From Luidia sarsii (taxonomy: Eukaryota > Echinodermata > Asteroidea > Paxillosida > Luidiidae): a stretch of 64,000 nucleotides of DNA. The position numbers were made by a program, and so were the translations under genes. The notes under the pieces are model-generated. The model saw only the letters and a program-made list of their open reading frames with translations. It did no database searches and was not told the origin of the DNA. Below are positions 11,336 through 21,594 of this stretch, piece by piece. Location of the stretch: the NCBI GenBank assembly GCA_949987565.1, contig OX465103.1:7170225-7234224 (forward strand), given 5' to 3'. Within the stretch, counting starts at the first letter, position 1. Each line of letters starts with the position of its first letter.

Positions 11336-14300
11336 TCACGTCTCCCCCTGGGCTGAGGCCTGAGTCTCCGCGCCCTTGCCGCCCAGGCAGCCGTACAAGT
11401 CGTGCCTGCGGTGCTGCATGACGGGCATCTGGCTGCGCACCTTCCGCAGGTAGCTCAGGTCAATGTTGGCCATGGCAACGTCGGGTCCCTCGTGGCAACA
11501 GGCAACGACACAGCCCCAGGGATCAACAATCTAAACAAACAAACAAACAAACACAACAACAAACAAACACCGTATCAAATGGGAAGCTTGCGGTGACACC
11601 ATGCAAGCCTCTATAGTGTACTGCTTTTCAGAAGGTTTCACAACTGGTAAGCACTCCATCCTTTTCCAGATCATGAGCTTTTAAATAATACTCCTTTAAA
11701 GTGATGCAATAATTTCAAAGGCCAGCTGAGGGTAGACTGGAGGAGGGTGACACGCCACAGCATTTCACGAGGCCGAGGTCTGCGGAGGGCGAACCTACCA
11801 TGGCTCTGCCGTAAGACGACCGTTTGTCGTTGTGCTTGCCGCTCTGCGCCGCTGCTATGACGTAGCACTGGTTCTCAATGGCCCTGCTGCGAAGCAAAGT
11901 CTGTCGGGGGGGGGGGGGGCAAGAAGAGAGATGGCACAAGGCTCACAGTGGGACAAATCATGCAGTGACCATTTTGAAGCTTGTTTTCACGGAGACCATT
12001 CTGGCTCATACGTTTATGGTTTGGCAACGTATTCCCGTCTCTGGCCATAGGAAAACTATTTTCAGAATCTCTATCCTTGTTATCGACTGAGAATTCATCG
12101 GATTCCGAATAAAAGCTTGTCGAAAGACGTCTTAGCCAACAAATTTGTCAGGTTTTTTTTCGCCGAGTAAAATGGGAACTCTGCTTGCCCTACTGTACCT
12201 CCCAATGTGCCATTCCTGTGAACTGGACGAATGCTGACGGGTAGGTTAGGATCTCAGCTCCTCGCTGTGTCAGTGCAGTAGACATCTCCGGGAACCTCAG
12301 ATCATAGCACTGCATCATGGCATGGACCAGTTAAGGACCACATGTAAAATCCATGTACATTGAGTGGAAATGCGAGTCCTTAGGGACTTATCTCAGGCAA
12401 AAGCCGTGTTCGCACTGGACTTTCTTGGGGAATTATCAATGTGGGTAGATGGACTGCAACGACAGGTAAAACTTAACCTACTGACTAAATACAAATGCAT
12501 GAGACATCATGTGATTCGCGTCCCCACTGGACTTTCAATTTTGTAAAACTGACCTGGTCAATTAAACTGGGCAGAAGACAGTTCGAGTCGGGTAAGTTAC
12601 CTGGGAGGAAAACTTCCTGGGCTGTCCGCATTAGACTTAAAATGGTCATGTTACCCATTTGCTTGGTTAGTTTCCCCCAAAAAAGTCCATTGCGTACGGG
12701 CCTTAAGTGGGTAGAAGTCAGTCGGTTATCAAAATTACCCATTCGAGTCGGGTAAGTTACCTGGGAGGAGAACTTCCTGGGCTGTCCGCATTAGACGTAA
12801 AATGGTCATGTTACCCATTTGCTAGGTTAGTTTCCCCCAAAAAAATCCAGTGTGGACAGGCCTTAAGTGGGCAGAAGTCAGCCGGTCAAATTACCCATTC
12901 AAGCCGGGTAATTACCTGGGAGGAAAACTTCCTGGGCTGTTCGCACTGGACTTAAAATGGTCAAGTTAGGCCTACCCATTTGCTCGGTTAGTTTCCCCCC
13001 TAAAAAAAAAAAACCTCCAGCGCGAACGGGGCTAAAGACCGCCAAGGATACGATCATGGGAGCGACCTTGCCCAGCGGCGTCTCGACGATGCTGCTCAAC
13101 TCCCGGCCCGGGTGGATGGAGCTCGACTCCTGCAGTCTCATCCCGCCCTTGATCTCGGCGCCGAACAGGTGGGCCTTGTGGTAGATGGAGGCCACCTCCC
13201 CAGCCGGAGTCAGCAGGATGTGGGCGCAGTAGATCCGCTCCAGGGCCTCCAGCGCCGGATCCTAGCAGGGCACAGGGTGAGGAAACTGGCGGGGTTGTTT
13301 TTGGCACAGACACAAATAACCTATAGACGGACAACAGCGGGCACTTGGCTGTGATTTCAGGATGCGTGAAAAACCATGGGCAAACTTGACACACGGACGG
13401 ATGTACGTACACAAACTCAGTGTAAGATTACGCATATTGGCCGCCATCCACGAGAAAAATTACCACCAAATTTTGATTCATTATTATTTCTAATAAAACA
13501 TCTGTAATGGAGTATGTAGTCATTTCTGAAAAGGGCTTTTGATCTCAATCAGCATGGTTTCATCCAAAAAATCCACTGAGTTTGAATCCATCATTCCGGG
13601 ATTTCCCATATGTTTGTGCACATTGTTCATCTACTTCGGAGTTCCGCCAATGGTTTCACATTTAGTCGGGTGCCGTCACCATTACAGTAGTATCCTGACA
13701 TTGTTTTCCATAGGCGTTGTGTATGGCTGTCCGTCTATAGGTTATTTATGTCTGTGGGTTTTGGGGTGTTTTTTTTTTAATGCTGCGCACATCAGAGACT
13801 GAATACAACATTGGGAAGATCAGACATCATCTGTGGACATCATCCATGTCCACAGATTTCCTTCTAATTTAAACAGTTTGTAGATGGTCATGATAGAATC
13901 CTCATGTTGAAATCTTACGGTCTGGCATGCTGTACTTTTGGAGAAATCTTCACTCAAACCTTGACAAATGGGTTTATTACTACACGGGAGTAATCAACCA
14001 TCTCTTAGTCTTACACTACAGGGGATTTCGTCTAGTGTGAAAACCCCGTTTGACTCATTCCCAATCCAATCTGTGACCAATGGAACCTCAACATAGCACA
14101 CCCAAAGTGTACCAAAACTCATCAACTGAACAAATAATTATCGGTGGCCCCCCCCCCCAAAAAAAGGAAAAATTCCAGAAGAAACCCTGGTCTGCACTCA
14201 CCATAAGATGGATTCCGCCCAGTGATATCCACAGGCCCAGTCGCTTGGCCAACTTGGCATAGCTGGTCACAAACTGGCCCGACATGGGCTCCGCCAAACT

Positions 14301-15138
14301 CACAGTTCTCTGCGGGGAGCTCGCAATGTAATCCAAGCCCTCCGGTAGGAAGGCCATCTGTTAATTCAAATTGGACGAATCAAATTTGAGAAAAAAACAA
14401 ATGTCGCAAAGTTGAAGAGAACAATGGTCTGTCACTCTTACACTCCATTTGATCTGCATTTTTCCTATAATTTTTCAATTCAATTCAATTCATAGTTGAC
14501 CATTAGTTGACTATAAGGGAAGGTCACCATCTAAGGGTTGGATAACTCAGATGGAAGAGCACTGCTACGTTAATCCAGAGCCAGAGGTCTCTGGTTCAGA
14601 AGTCCTGGTCCAATCAAACTTCTTCTTTTTTTACAATTGGTTCAAAAGTTCCCAGTCAGTTTTTCCTTTGAATGTTCTACTTGAAAAAAAGCTGCATCCA
14701 CTTTGTGTGATCCCTGAGTTGCAATAGCCAGATTTAGAATGATTGGTTGTTTGCATCTCAATGAAAGCGGGGGTGTGATCCCCTGGAGATGAGATAGCAC
14801 AAAGACCTTTGAAAAAAAAGGTCCTGCTAGGATCGAAACGTCGGGCCCTTTAACTTTTGCGATTTGAATCCTAAGGTGACTTGTGACTCGGATTTAAGAC
14901 ACTTGTGACTCATGCTCATGACTTGGGCAGGTCTCTTGGTGGTTCTGAGTGGTGTCTAGATGTGCATTACCTTGGCACCCATCCTGGCGGCCTGCTCCAC
15001 CAGGGAACAGCCCATCCGCAAGTTCTCTGCTTTGTCCTCGGTGGCCGTCATCTGGCAGACGGCCGCCAGATTTAGCTCCCTCTCTGGCTCAGGCCACCGG
15101 GCCGAGTCTGTCCCCGTCCCCGTCCCTGTCCCCTCCAT
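11336..15138 (-). CDS. NIT1: NIT1, deaminated glutathione amidase (nitrilase family), complete, 6 coding exons
   Basis: Coding exons in transcript order are 15138-14971, 14357-14202, 13261-13052, 12309-12199, 11900-11799 and 11530-11336, giving 313 aa (human about 327). All junctions are GT/AG and all five introns are phase 0. Family role: hydrolyses deaminated glutathione, a transaminase side product (metabolite repair), in cytosol and mitochondria. The nitrilase triad is visible: Glu62 in FLPEGLDY, Lys137 in YHKAHLF and Cys179 in CYDLRFPE, where the Cys is the first codon of exon 4. The C-terminus has the NIT1 signature HRRHDLYG and then stops, so there is no fused Fhit domain as in flies and nematodes. 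The start Met at 15138 matches the internal Met of the human cytosolic form; the frame stays open upstream to an AG at 15183-15184, so a 5' exon carrying a mitochondrial presequence may lie further right. Assignment is firm; the 5' end is not. Confidence 0.94.
12395..13030. repeat. About 160-bp tandem repeat, 3 to 4 copies, in NIT1 intron 3
   Basis: GAGTCGGGTAAGTTACCTGG recurs near 12585 and 12745 and, with changes, near 12901, followed each time by GGGCTGTCCGCATTAGAC-like sequence. A related fragment occurs at 29430-29640 in the phosphatase gene, so the unit probably came from an interspersed element. Confidence 0.75.
13305..13756. mobile_element. hAT-like MITE, copy 1, in NIT1 intron 2
   Basis: Terminal inverted repeats CACAGACAYAAATAACCTAT at both ends, 452 bp, flanked by near-identical 8-mers (GTTTTTGG / GGTTTTGG). 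A second full copy lies at 33567-34017. The 8-bp duplication suggests hAT; no transposase is present. Confidence 0.75.
13801..14040. mobile_element. Fragment of the TTAA-type MITE family
   Basis: Carries ACAACATTGGGAAGATCAG, CACAGATTTCCTTCTAATTT and GATAGAATCCTCATGTTG as in the complete copy at 48617-48886. Confidence 0.6.
14511..14850 (+). mobile_element. tRNA-derived SINE, family 1, in NIT1 intron 1
   Basis: Head: GGTTGGATAACTCAGATGGA..GGTTCAGAAGTCC, resembling pol III A and B boxes. Tail: GGTCCTGCTAGGATCGAAAC. The same head recurs near 26895, 36860 and (minus) 59930; the tail recurs at least eight times in the window. Confidence 0.65.
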
Positions 15139-15224
15139 GGCCCGGCTGAACCCTCGGATGCTGTGGTCGGGTCGAGTGAGGGCTACATGTAACAATACAA
15201 ATTATTAATACAACTCACTGGGTG

Positions 15225-15778
15225 TCAGTCAACTTGGTACGTGACCAACTCGGTCCGTGACCAACTCAGTCCGTGACCAACTCGGTCTGTTACCAACTCG
15301 GTCCCTATAGGAAAATGTGCACAAAAAACTGTTTGGTCACGGACCGAGTTGACTGGGACCGAGTTGGTCCCGGACCGAGTTGACTGGGACCGAGTTGGTC
15401 TCGGACCGAGTTGACTGGGACCGAGTTGGTCACGGACCGAGTTGACGGGGACCGAGTTGGTCACAGACCAAGTTGACTGGGACTGAGTTGGTCTCGGACC
15501 GAGTTGACTGGGACCGAGTTGGTCTCGGACCGAGTTGACTGGGACCGAGTTGGTCACGGACCGAGTTGACTGGGACCGAGTTGGTCACGGACCAAGTTGA
15601 CTGGGACCGAGTTGGTCACGGACCGAGGTGACTAGGACTGAGTTGGTCACGGACCGAGTTGACTGGGACCGAGTTGGTCTCGGACCGAGTTGACCAGGAC
15701 CGAGTTGGTCTCGGACCGAGTTGACTGGGACCGCGTTGGTCACGGTCTGAGTTGGTTACGGACCGAATTGAAGTGAAA
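15225..15778. repeat. 31-bp minisatellite with an internal inversion, 5' of NIT1
   Basis: Right of 15335, about 14 copies of GGGACCGAGTTGGTCACGGA plus CCGAGTTGACT. Left of 15300 the same unit is read as GTCCGTGACCAACTCGGTC, so the orientation flips across a 30-bp spacer and the two parts can fold back. It begins about 40 bp upstream of the first visible NIT1 exon. Confidence 0.9.
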
Positions 15779-15794
15779 CCAACTCACAGTAGCT

Positions 15795-15869
15795 TAGTTG
15801 CGGTAACCGCAACCCTCATCCTGAGACCTCCGACCCTGGGGAGGATGAGGGTTGCGGTTACCGCAGCTA
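15795..15869. mobile_element. 75-bp hairpin element with the same ends as the 890-bp foldback
   Basis: TAGTTGCGGTAACCGCAACC pairs with the right end (GGTTGCGGTTACCGCAGCTA). Flanked by ACAGTAGCT and ACTGTATCT, a degenerate 9-bp duplication (7 of 9). Confidence 0.7.
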
Positions 15870-16010
15870 ACTGTATCTAATCATACTAGTATTAGTTACT
15901 AGTATAGTCTACAGCAAGGAAACAGCTGCTCCATGACCTGATCAACCTGATGAATGATGATGAAGTGGTTGTTGGTACATGTACTCAGTACACAAAAGCA
16001 ATTACAAATG

Positions 16011-16900
16011 TAGTTGCGGTAACCGTAACCCTCATCCTCCCGAAGGTCGGAGACCTGAGGGTTACGGGAACGTATGTACAAGATTATATGCGAGGTTCTT
16101 GTTTTTACCATTTTGGAAACACCACTGTCCCGATCGCCCCCTTTTTCCACCCTTTTGAAAATCGCCACACACAATCTAAGGACATGCACTTGATCCCAAA
16201 TGTATACTGAATGTGATCAGATAACTCAAAACATCGTGGGTAAAATACTTTCCCGAAAAACGGGCAGAAACTCACCCAAATACTGTCTGTAAATGTCCCG
16301 TCAACGTCTCCGCCAGGTTCGGAATCCGAACCTGGCGCCTCGACCAATCAGCGCTTAGTCTCGTGACGTATACCCGCACGACGGCTATTTGCTGTTTCGC
16401 AATAACAGTCCACACTCGTGGTGCGCGCGCAGGTCATCGTCCTGTGAAGAGCCGACTGGTACTGTATACAACCATGGATATGCGCGCGCACCACGAGTGT
16501 GGACTGTTATTGCGAAACAGCAAATAACCGTCGTGCAGGTATACGTCACGAGACTAAGCGCTGATTGGTCGAGGCGCCAGGTTCGGATTCCGAACCTGGC
16601 GGAGACGTTGACGGGACATTTACAGACAGTATTTTGGTGAGTTTCTGCCCGTTTTTCGGAAAAGTATTTTACCCACGATGTTTTGAGTTATCTGATCACA
16701 TTCAGTATACATTTGGGATCAAGTGCATGTCCTTAGATTGTGTGTGGCGATTTTCAAAAGGGTGGAAAAAGGGGGCGATCGGGACAGTGGTGTTTCCAAA
16801 ATGGTAAAAACAAAAACCTCGCTATAATTTTGTACATACGTTCCCGTAACCCTCAGGTCGCCGACCTTCGGGAGGATGAGGGTTACGGTTACCGCAACTA
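16011..16900. mobile_element. 890-bp foldback transposon, copy 1
   Basis: Near-perfect palindrome with arms of about 400 bp and a loop of roughly 50-60 bp. Ends are TAGTTGCGGTAACCGTAACC. Flanked by TTACAAATG on both sides (9-bp target duplication). Each arm contains an 80-codon frame because the arms are copies; no transposase is recognisable. Long inverted repeats with a 9-bp duplication fit a Mutator-like origin, but this is inference. Confidence 0.85.
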
Positions 16901-17088
16901 TTACAAATGCACTCTTTCCAACTTAACCACGATAAGATAAGTTGCACTTTGGGAAAGGTCCTGCTAGGATCGAAACGTCAGGCCCACTAAATTTTAGATT
17001 TACTTTTTGGTAATTTTAGTCAGTAAGCAGTTTGCAAAATTTTTGTATATCACCTCAAGATAAGTTGCAGTTAGTTATTATAATTTAT

Positions 17089-17226
17089 GCAGTGGCTGTT
17101 GTTACGGCAGTCGTCCGTGTGGTTCCCTGACTTCACAGTAGTTGTCAGGACGTTTACCTGCAATGCTGACGAAATACAATCAAGTCAGGGAACCACAAGG
17201 ACGACTGCCGTAACAACAGCCACTGC
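17089..17226. mobile_element. 138-bp hairpin (MITE-like)
   Basis: Arms of about 45 bp pair almost perfectly: GCAGTGGCTGTTGTTACGGC at the left, its complement at the right. ATAATTTAT occurs directly left and again 4 nt beyond the right end, a possible 9-bp duplication. Confidence 0.6.
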
Positions 17227-17278
17227 GTACATAATTTATTTATTCATCAGTCAGATTTTAACCATGATGGAGTAACAT

Positions 17279-17390
17279 GGCTAGTACTACTACTACTAGT
17301 ACTACTAGTACTAGTACTAGTAGTAGTAGTAGTAGTACTAGTACAAGTACTAGTAAGTTAGTAGTACTAGTACTAGTATCTGTTCACAAG
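17279..17390. repeat. (ACTAGT/TACTAG)n simple sequence
   Basis: Self-complementary ACTAGT/AGTACT runs able to form cruciforms. Confidence 0.85.
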
Positions 17391-17489
17391 ACACAAGGCT
17401 CGGAAGCCATCTGTCTGTACTGTGTCCAGTCAGTCAGTGCACAGTTGCGGTAACTACCCAGTGCAGTGCGCCCTAACTTAAACTTACCC

Positions 17490-17675
17490 TAGTCCCTTGT
17501 CCGAGTAACTTGGACCCTACACTAATTTCAAAATTCGATAACAAAAAAAAAAGGGTGACTTGTCGGGTCCAAGTTACTCGGACCATGCTCGGACTTAGTC
17601 CGAGTAACTTGGACCCGACAAGTCACCCTTTTTTATCGAATTTTGAAATTTTAAGATTCGGACTAGCTCGGACTA
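17490..17675. mobile_element. TAGTCCGAG-family MITE with perfect 9-bp target duplication
   Basis: The terminal repeat core GTCCGAGTAACTTGGACC appears in both orientations in an internally duplicated hairpin, 186 bp. Flanked by AACTTACCC on both sides. Confidence 0.75.
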
Positions 17676-18419
17676 AACTTACCCGACGTCAGTGGAAAGC
17701 AGTGCAGGCCTAAGCCGATTTTAACTCAGCAAAGCTTACCGAATGTGTATCAGATATAACATAGTTTAGCTAGTTTTTAAACTTTAGTACTAGTACAGTA
17801 GTACTACTATTTACTAGTACTACTCAAGTGCAAGTGTGTACAATCATGGGTACAAATACAATGCACAAGTATAATTTATAATGATGAGTGATGATGTTGT
17901 TGTTGTTATTGTTGTAGCATCTGCGCCTCTCTTTGATGATCATTATAATTTGTACCTGCACTGCACATCCCTCCGCCCCCCCCCCCTCTTTACTACTGTG
18001 GCTCTGAAAAGACATCAATTTTTGCAACGAGTTGCGAAATATTTTCTGTTTTGCGAGGGGGGGGGTCACGACTCACGAGTCGTTTTTGTATCTGGGTTAG
18101 TGTTGTCAATTTCCGTCTATCAATATTATCATTCTAAAAAGAATTTAATGTGCTTGTTTTAAAATCTTTGTTATAATGTTGAGACTGATACTGATACTGA
18201 TATTGTGATAGGTCGATCCACTTTTTCCTCCAACTTCGAGATCTAGGTTCCTGATTTGAATGATAAGGTCCGATACGTCAGACGTCTAGATGTGGTTTAT
18301 TTCTCCTTTGTGACACGAATTGTTGATTGTAAATGAAACTATTATTATTTTATTTTCTTGTGAACATCGAACAGGTGCGCTTGTTAATATTATATTACTG
18401 GTTGTTCTGAATGGGCTAC

Positions 18420-18930
18420 CGTAGTAGGCGGAAATAAACGCAGCCCTCGCAGACAGATTCGGCTAGCCGAATTTTCGGTCGTAGATATTATTAGCGTCAT
18501 CCCTCAGCGCGTTCAATCACGCCTTTTCACTGCTAATCGGTTATCCACGCATCCGGTATTCGGTTAATTTCCCCAAAAGGCATCTCCGGCTACGATCTGA
18601 GCAGTATCGATGTCGATTTTTTTGTTTCGATTTAAAAAAAGAAGTATCGATACTGGCCGATCAGATGATTCACGAATCGGCCTGCATCCTCATCTGATCA
18701 TCACTGTTGTCATTCAGCGCACGGTGCGGTGACGGAGCAGGGGAGGCCGATGCTTAATACGGTCGTGGTTTTTCAGCGATCGATGACCGAAACCGTGCTT
18801 TTTTAACGTCCGATCGTGCTTCTATGTCAGAGCTGAAGCCGAAGTGAGACTGCAGAGATCGGGTTTTGGTCGTCTGTTTATCTTCCCTTGGAGTTTGGAC
18901 TCATCGGGCCGCAACCAACGGGAGGTTTCG
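18420..18930. promoter_or_regulatory. CpG-rich segment between NIT1 and the phosphatase gene, candidate promoter or first exons
   Basis: This half-kilobase is visibly rich in CpG (CTCAGCGCGTTCAATCACG, GGTGCGGTGACGGAGC, GATCGATGACCGAAACCG), unlike the AT-rich and simple-sequence flanks. It lies between two divergent genes whose 5' noncoding exons are not yet placed: both NIT1 and PPM1 have acceptor-like AGs just upstream of their first coding ATG. It carries a short inverted repeat, GTATCGATGTCGA..GTATCGATAC. No TATA or Inr assignment is possible. Confidence 0.3.
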
Positions 18931-19209
18931 GGATTGGCTTGTTTACAAAAATCACACAAAGTGTCAGTGACAAGTTACTAGTACTGTACTGGGAACCCCA
19001 CGTTTGGATGAGCCTGCGGTGATTCATTGCGTGCTCAGTGGAACTGTGTCGTGGGGATGTGGTCATCATTGTAACTTGTAAGCTGAATATGTGCTGAGTA
19101 ATCGGCGGCATTTTGGGGCTTGGTTTCAACTTGAGAGCATCTTTCGATTTAGGTGGAGTGCTTGTCCTATCCAGTTTGTACAGACAGTAAGTCATTGCAG
19201 CACAGTACA

Positions 19210-19350
19210 GTAGTTAATACAATAATTAGACTAGAAGTAGTACTAAGTAGTAGTAGTATTATTATTAGTATTATTAATATTATTATTAGTAGTACTAGTA
19301 GTAGTAGTAGTAGTAATATTAGTAGTAGTATAGATACAAGTAGTGAAGTA
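19210..19350. repeat. (TAG/TAT)n simple sequence
   Basis: AGTAGTAGTATTATTATTAG and related runs. Confidence 0.85.
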
Positions 19351-19415
19351 CATAACTTAGTGCAACTTACAAGTACAGTGTGTGTACAAGTAGAAGTACA
19401 AGTACAACTTACAAG

Positions 19416-20455
19416 TATCGTGGGAACCCCAGTTTCCGACGGTATGCGTTTTCCACGTTTGGCCTTCTAACTCACATCGCACGATGAAAACAACTCCGTA
19501 TAAAGATCTCAGACTTCGTATCTTCCGGTTTGTTTCCTGCTCTTTGTCCGTCACCGAAAATTTGGAAAGTTAAGGCTCTTTCAGTAGGCCCAAATCGTGT
19601 GATTCAAAAAGTTGCTCTTTTGGGGTCTACCCGGTATATTTTCCTAGGTACAAAATTGGCAGTTGCTTCGTAGCTCCAGTTTTCTTTATTGTTGGTCCCC
19701 AAAAAAATCTGAGTGTACCATAACAAACCCCAACATACCTAGAAAAAATATATATCACGCAACTTGAGGCAGTTCGTTCTGTGTACAAACTATGGAGGCT
19801 CCTAAAGGGCATCTCGCTTATATATATATTTTTTATTTTTTTTATTATTATTTAAAAACAAAAAGTAACATGGCCTAATAGGCTTTTATAAAAAAAATAA
19901 AAAAAATAAAAGGGCAGCTAGAGAATGTACCAAGAAGGAGGAAATGTATCTCTTGACTGAGTGACATTGGGAAAGGTCATAACTGAAGAAGCAGTGAGAA
20001 AAAGGATTGTGGAGTTTTTTTAAACGTCACAGAAGAAGCCATCAACCAGACCAAGCATAAATTATGAATGATTTGAGGAAAATATAAGAAGCAGTGTTGA
20101 AAAAACAAAACAAAGATGAACAAAAAAAACATATAGGGAAGAATTTTACAGTGCCACACAGCATTTTGAGTTACATGTATTTTAAGAATTTATTTTGCGT
20201 TTGGCTGCACTGGGACACCTTACTAAACACCATCATTGAAAATAGGTGACGATGCTTACTGCGTGGTGCGCCGTGGACATCAACAAAACCGGGTAATCTT
20301 ACAGTGACAGGCTTGATCAACCTTCTCTATAATTATTCTAATAGTCTGTGGTGTGGAAAAAGTGACTGAGACCTCTTTTAGTGTGATACTTTCGTCCACA
20401 TTGGTCAGCTTGAAGAAAAGTCCTTATATCGTTGAAAACCGGTAACTGGAGGATA
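19416..20455 (-). mobile_element. Nonautonomous DNA transposon, copy B (inverted relative to copy A)
   Basis: Reverse-complement counterpart of 6406-7459, with indels and scattered substitutions. It lies between the (TAG)n tract and a (TACTAG)n array upstream of the phosphatase gene. Confidence 0.7.
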
Positions 20456-20654
20456 CTAGTACTAAGTACATGTACTAGTAGTAGTAAGTACTACTACTGT
20501 ACTAGTACAACGTACTAGTACTTCTACTACTGTACTACTACTACTAGTACTAGTACTACTAGTACTAAGTACTAGTATTACTACTATACTGTACTAGTAC
20601 TATTACTAAGTACTAGTACTACTACTGTACTACTACTAGTACTAGTACTAAGTA
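20456..20654. repeat. (TACTAG)n simple sequence, left block
   Basis: TACTAGTAC/AAGTACTAG units; interrupted from the right block by the insertion at 20655-21059. Confidence 0.85.
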
Positions 20655-21059
20655 CCCCCAGATGTGGGGTTCTACGTCGTCCGCTGCTTTTCCGACCAGA
20701 ACCCCTGTACGTTTTCGCAGCTAGCCGCTATACCGTACTACAGGGGACCAGACTGCCAGTTGTGGTGCTGCCGTTTGAATCTTGCGACCAAATCGGGAGG
20801 TTTTTGTCCATTTTGGGGGGGAAATACACACATTTTCGCCACATGGACAGTTGCACACAGGTGCGTGGTATGTAAACCACATTTGCTAGAAATCTTGGGC
20901 CAAATAAAGCAGTATTTTATGAGTTATGCTGAACCTGCTGATCCCTATGCCACAGCACTAGTGAACATTAAACAGAAGCCTATGGGAAAAAAGCCTAGTT
21001 ATCTGTGGGGTTCCGGTCGGGAGAGCAGCGGACGACGTAGAACCCCACAGTTCTGGGGG
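20655..21059. mobile_element. CCCCCAGA-ended DNA element, copy 1, inserted in simple sequence
   Basis: Left end CCCCCAGATGTGGGGTTCTA, right end complementary (TAGAACCCCACAGTTCTGGG). It shares most of its interior with 21896-22488. The target sequence TAAGTA surrounds both ends but is itself repetitive. Confidence 0.7.
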
Positions 21060-21345
21060 TAAGTACTAAGTACATGTACTAGTACTACTACTACTGTACT
21101 AGTACTAAGTACAGTACTAGTACTACTACTACTGTACCAGTACTAAGTACAGTACTAGTACTACTACTACTGTACTAGTACTAAGTACAGTACTAGTACT
21201 ACTACTGTACCAGTACTAAGTACAGTACTAGTACTACTACTACTGTACTAGTACTAAGTACTAGAACTACTACTACTGTATTAGTACTAAACTACTAGTA
21301 CTACTACTACTGTACTACTAGTACTAACTACTAGCTACTAGTACT
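21060..21345. repeat. (TACTAG)n simple sequence, right block
   Basis: ACTAGTACTACTACTACTGT units up to about 250 bp upstream of the phosphatase start codon. Confidence 0.85.
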
Positions 21346-21594
21346 TATTACTTAGTACAATTGTCAATAGTCAATAGTATTAGTAGTACTCGAGAACCTA
21401 TGTTTCCCATGCTCATAGTCATACTGTAGTAGCCTTCATCGTTGTCTTTCCAGCCAGTGCAGTGGTGTGGTATTTTTTTTTCCCTGGTCAGAGCTGAGCC
21501 GCACCCAGCCATTAACTTTTCCTGCGTCTGCGTTTTGAAACATGAGACTGGCGCCCCGAACGTTCGACTCCACACACAGGGACGGCGGGCAGTC

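Noticed and set aside
16105..16807. 80-residue frame MVEAPGSDSEPGG.. in the foldback arms as a transposon protein
   Set aside because: It recurs because the arms are inverted copies; there is no known domain, and long palindromes are unlikely to be translated efficiently.
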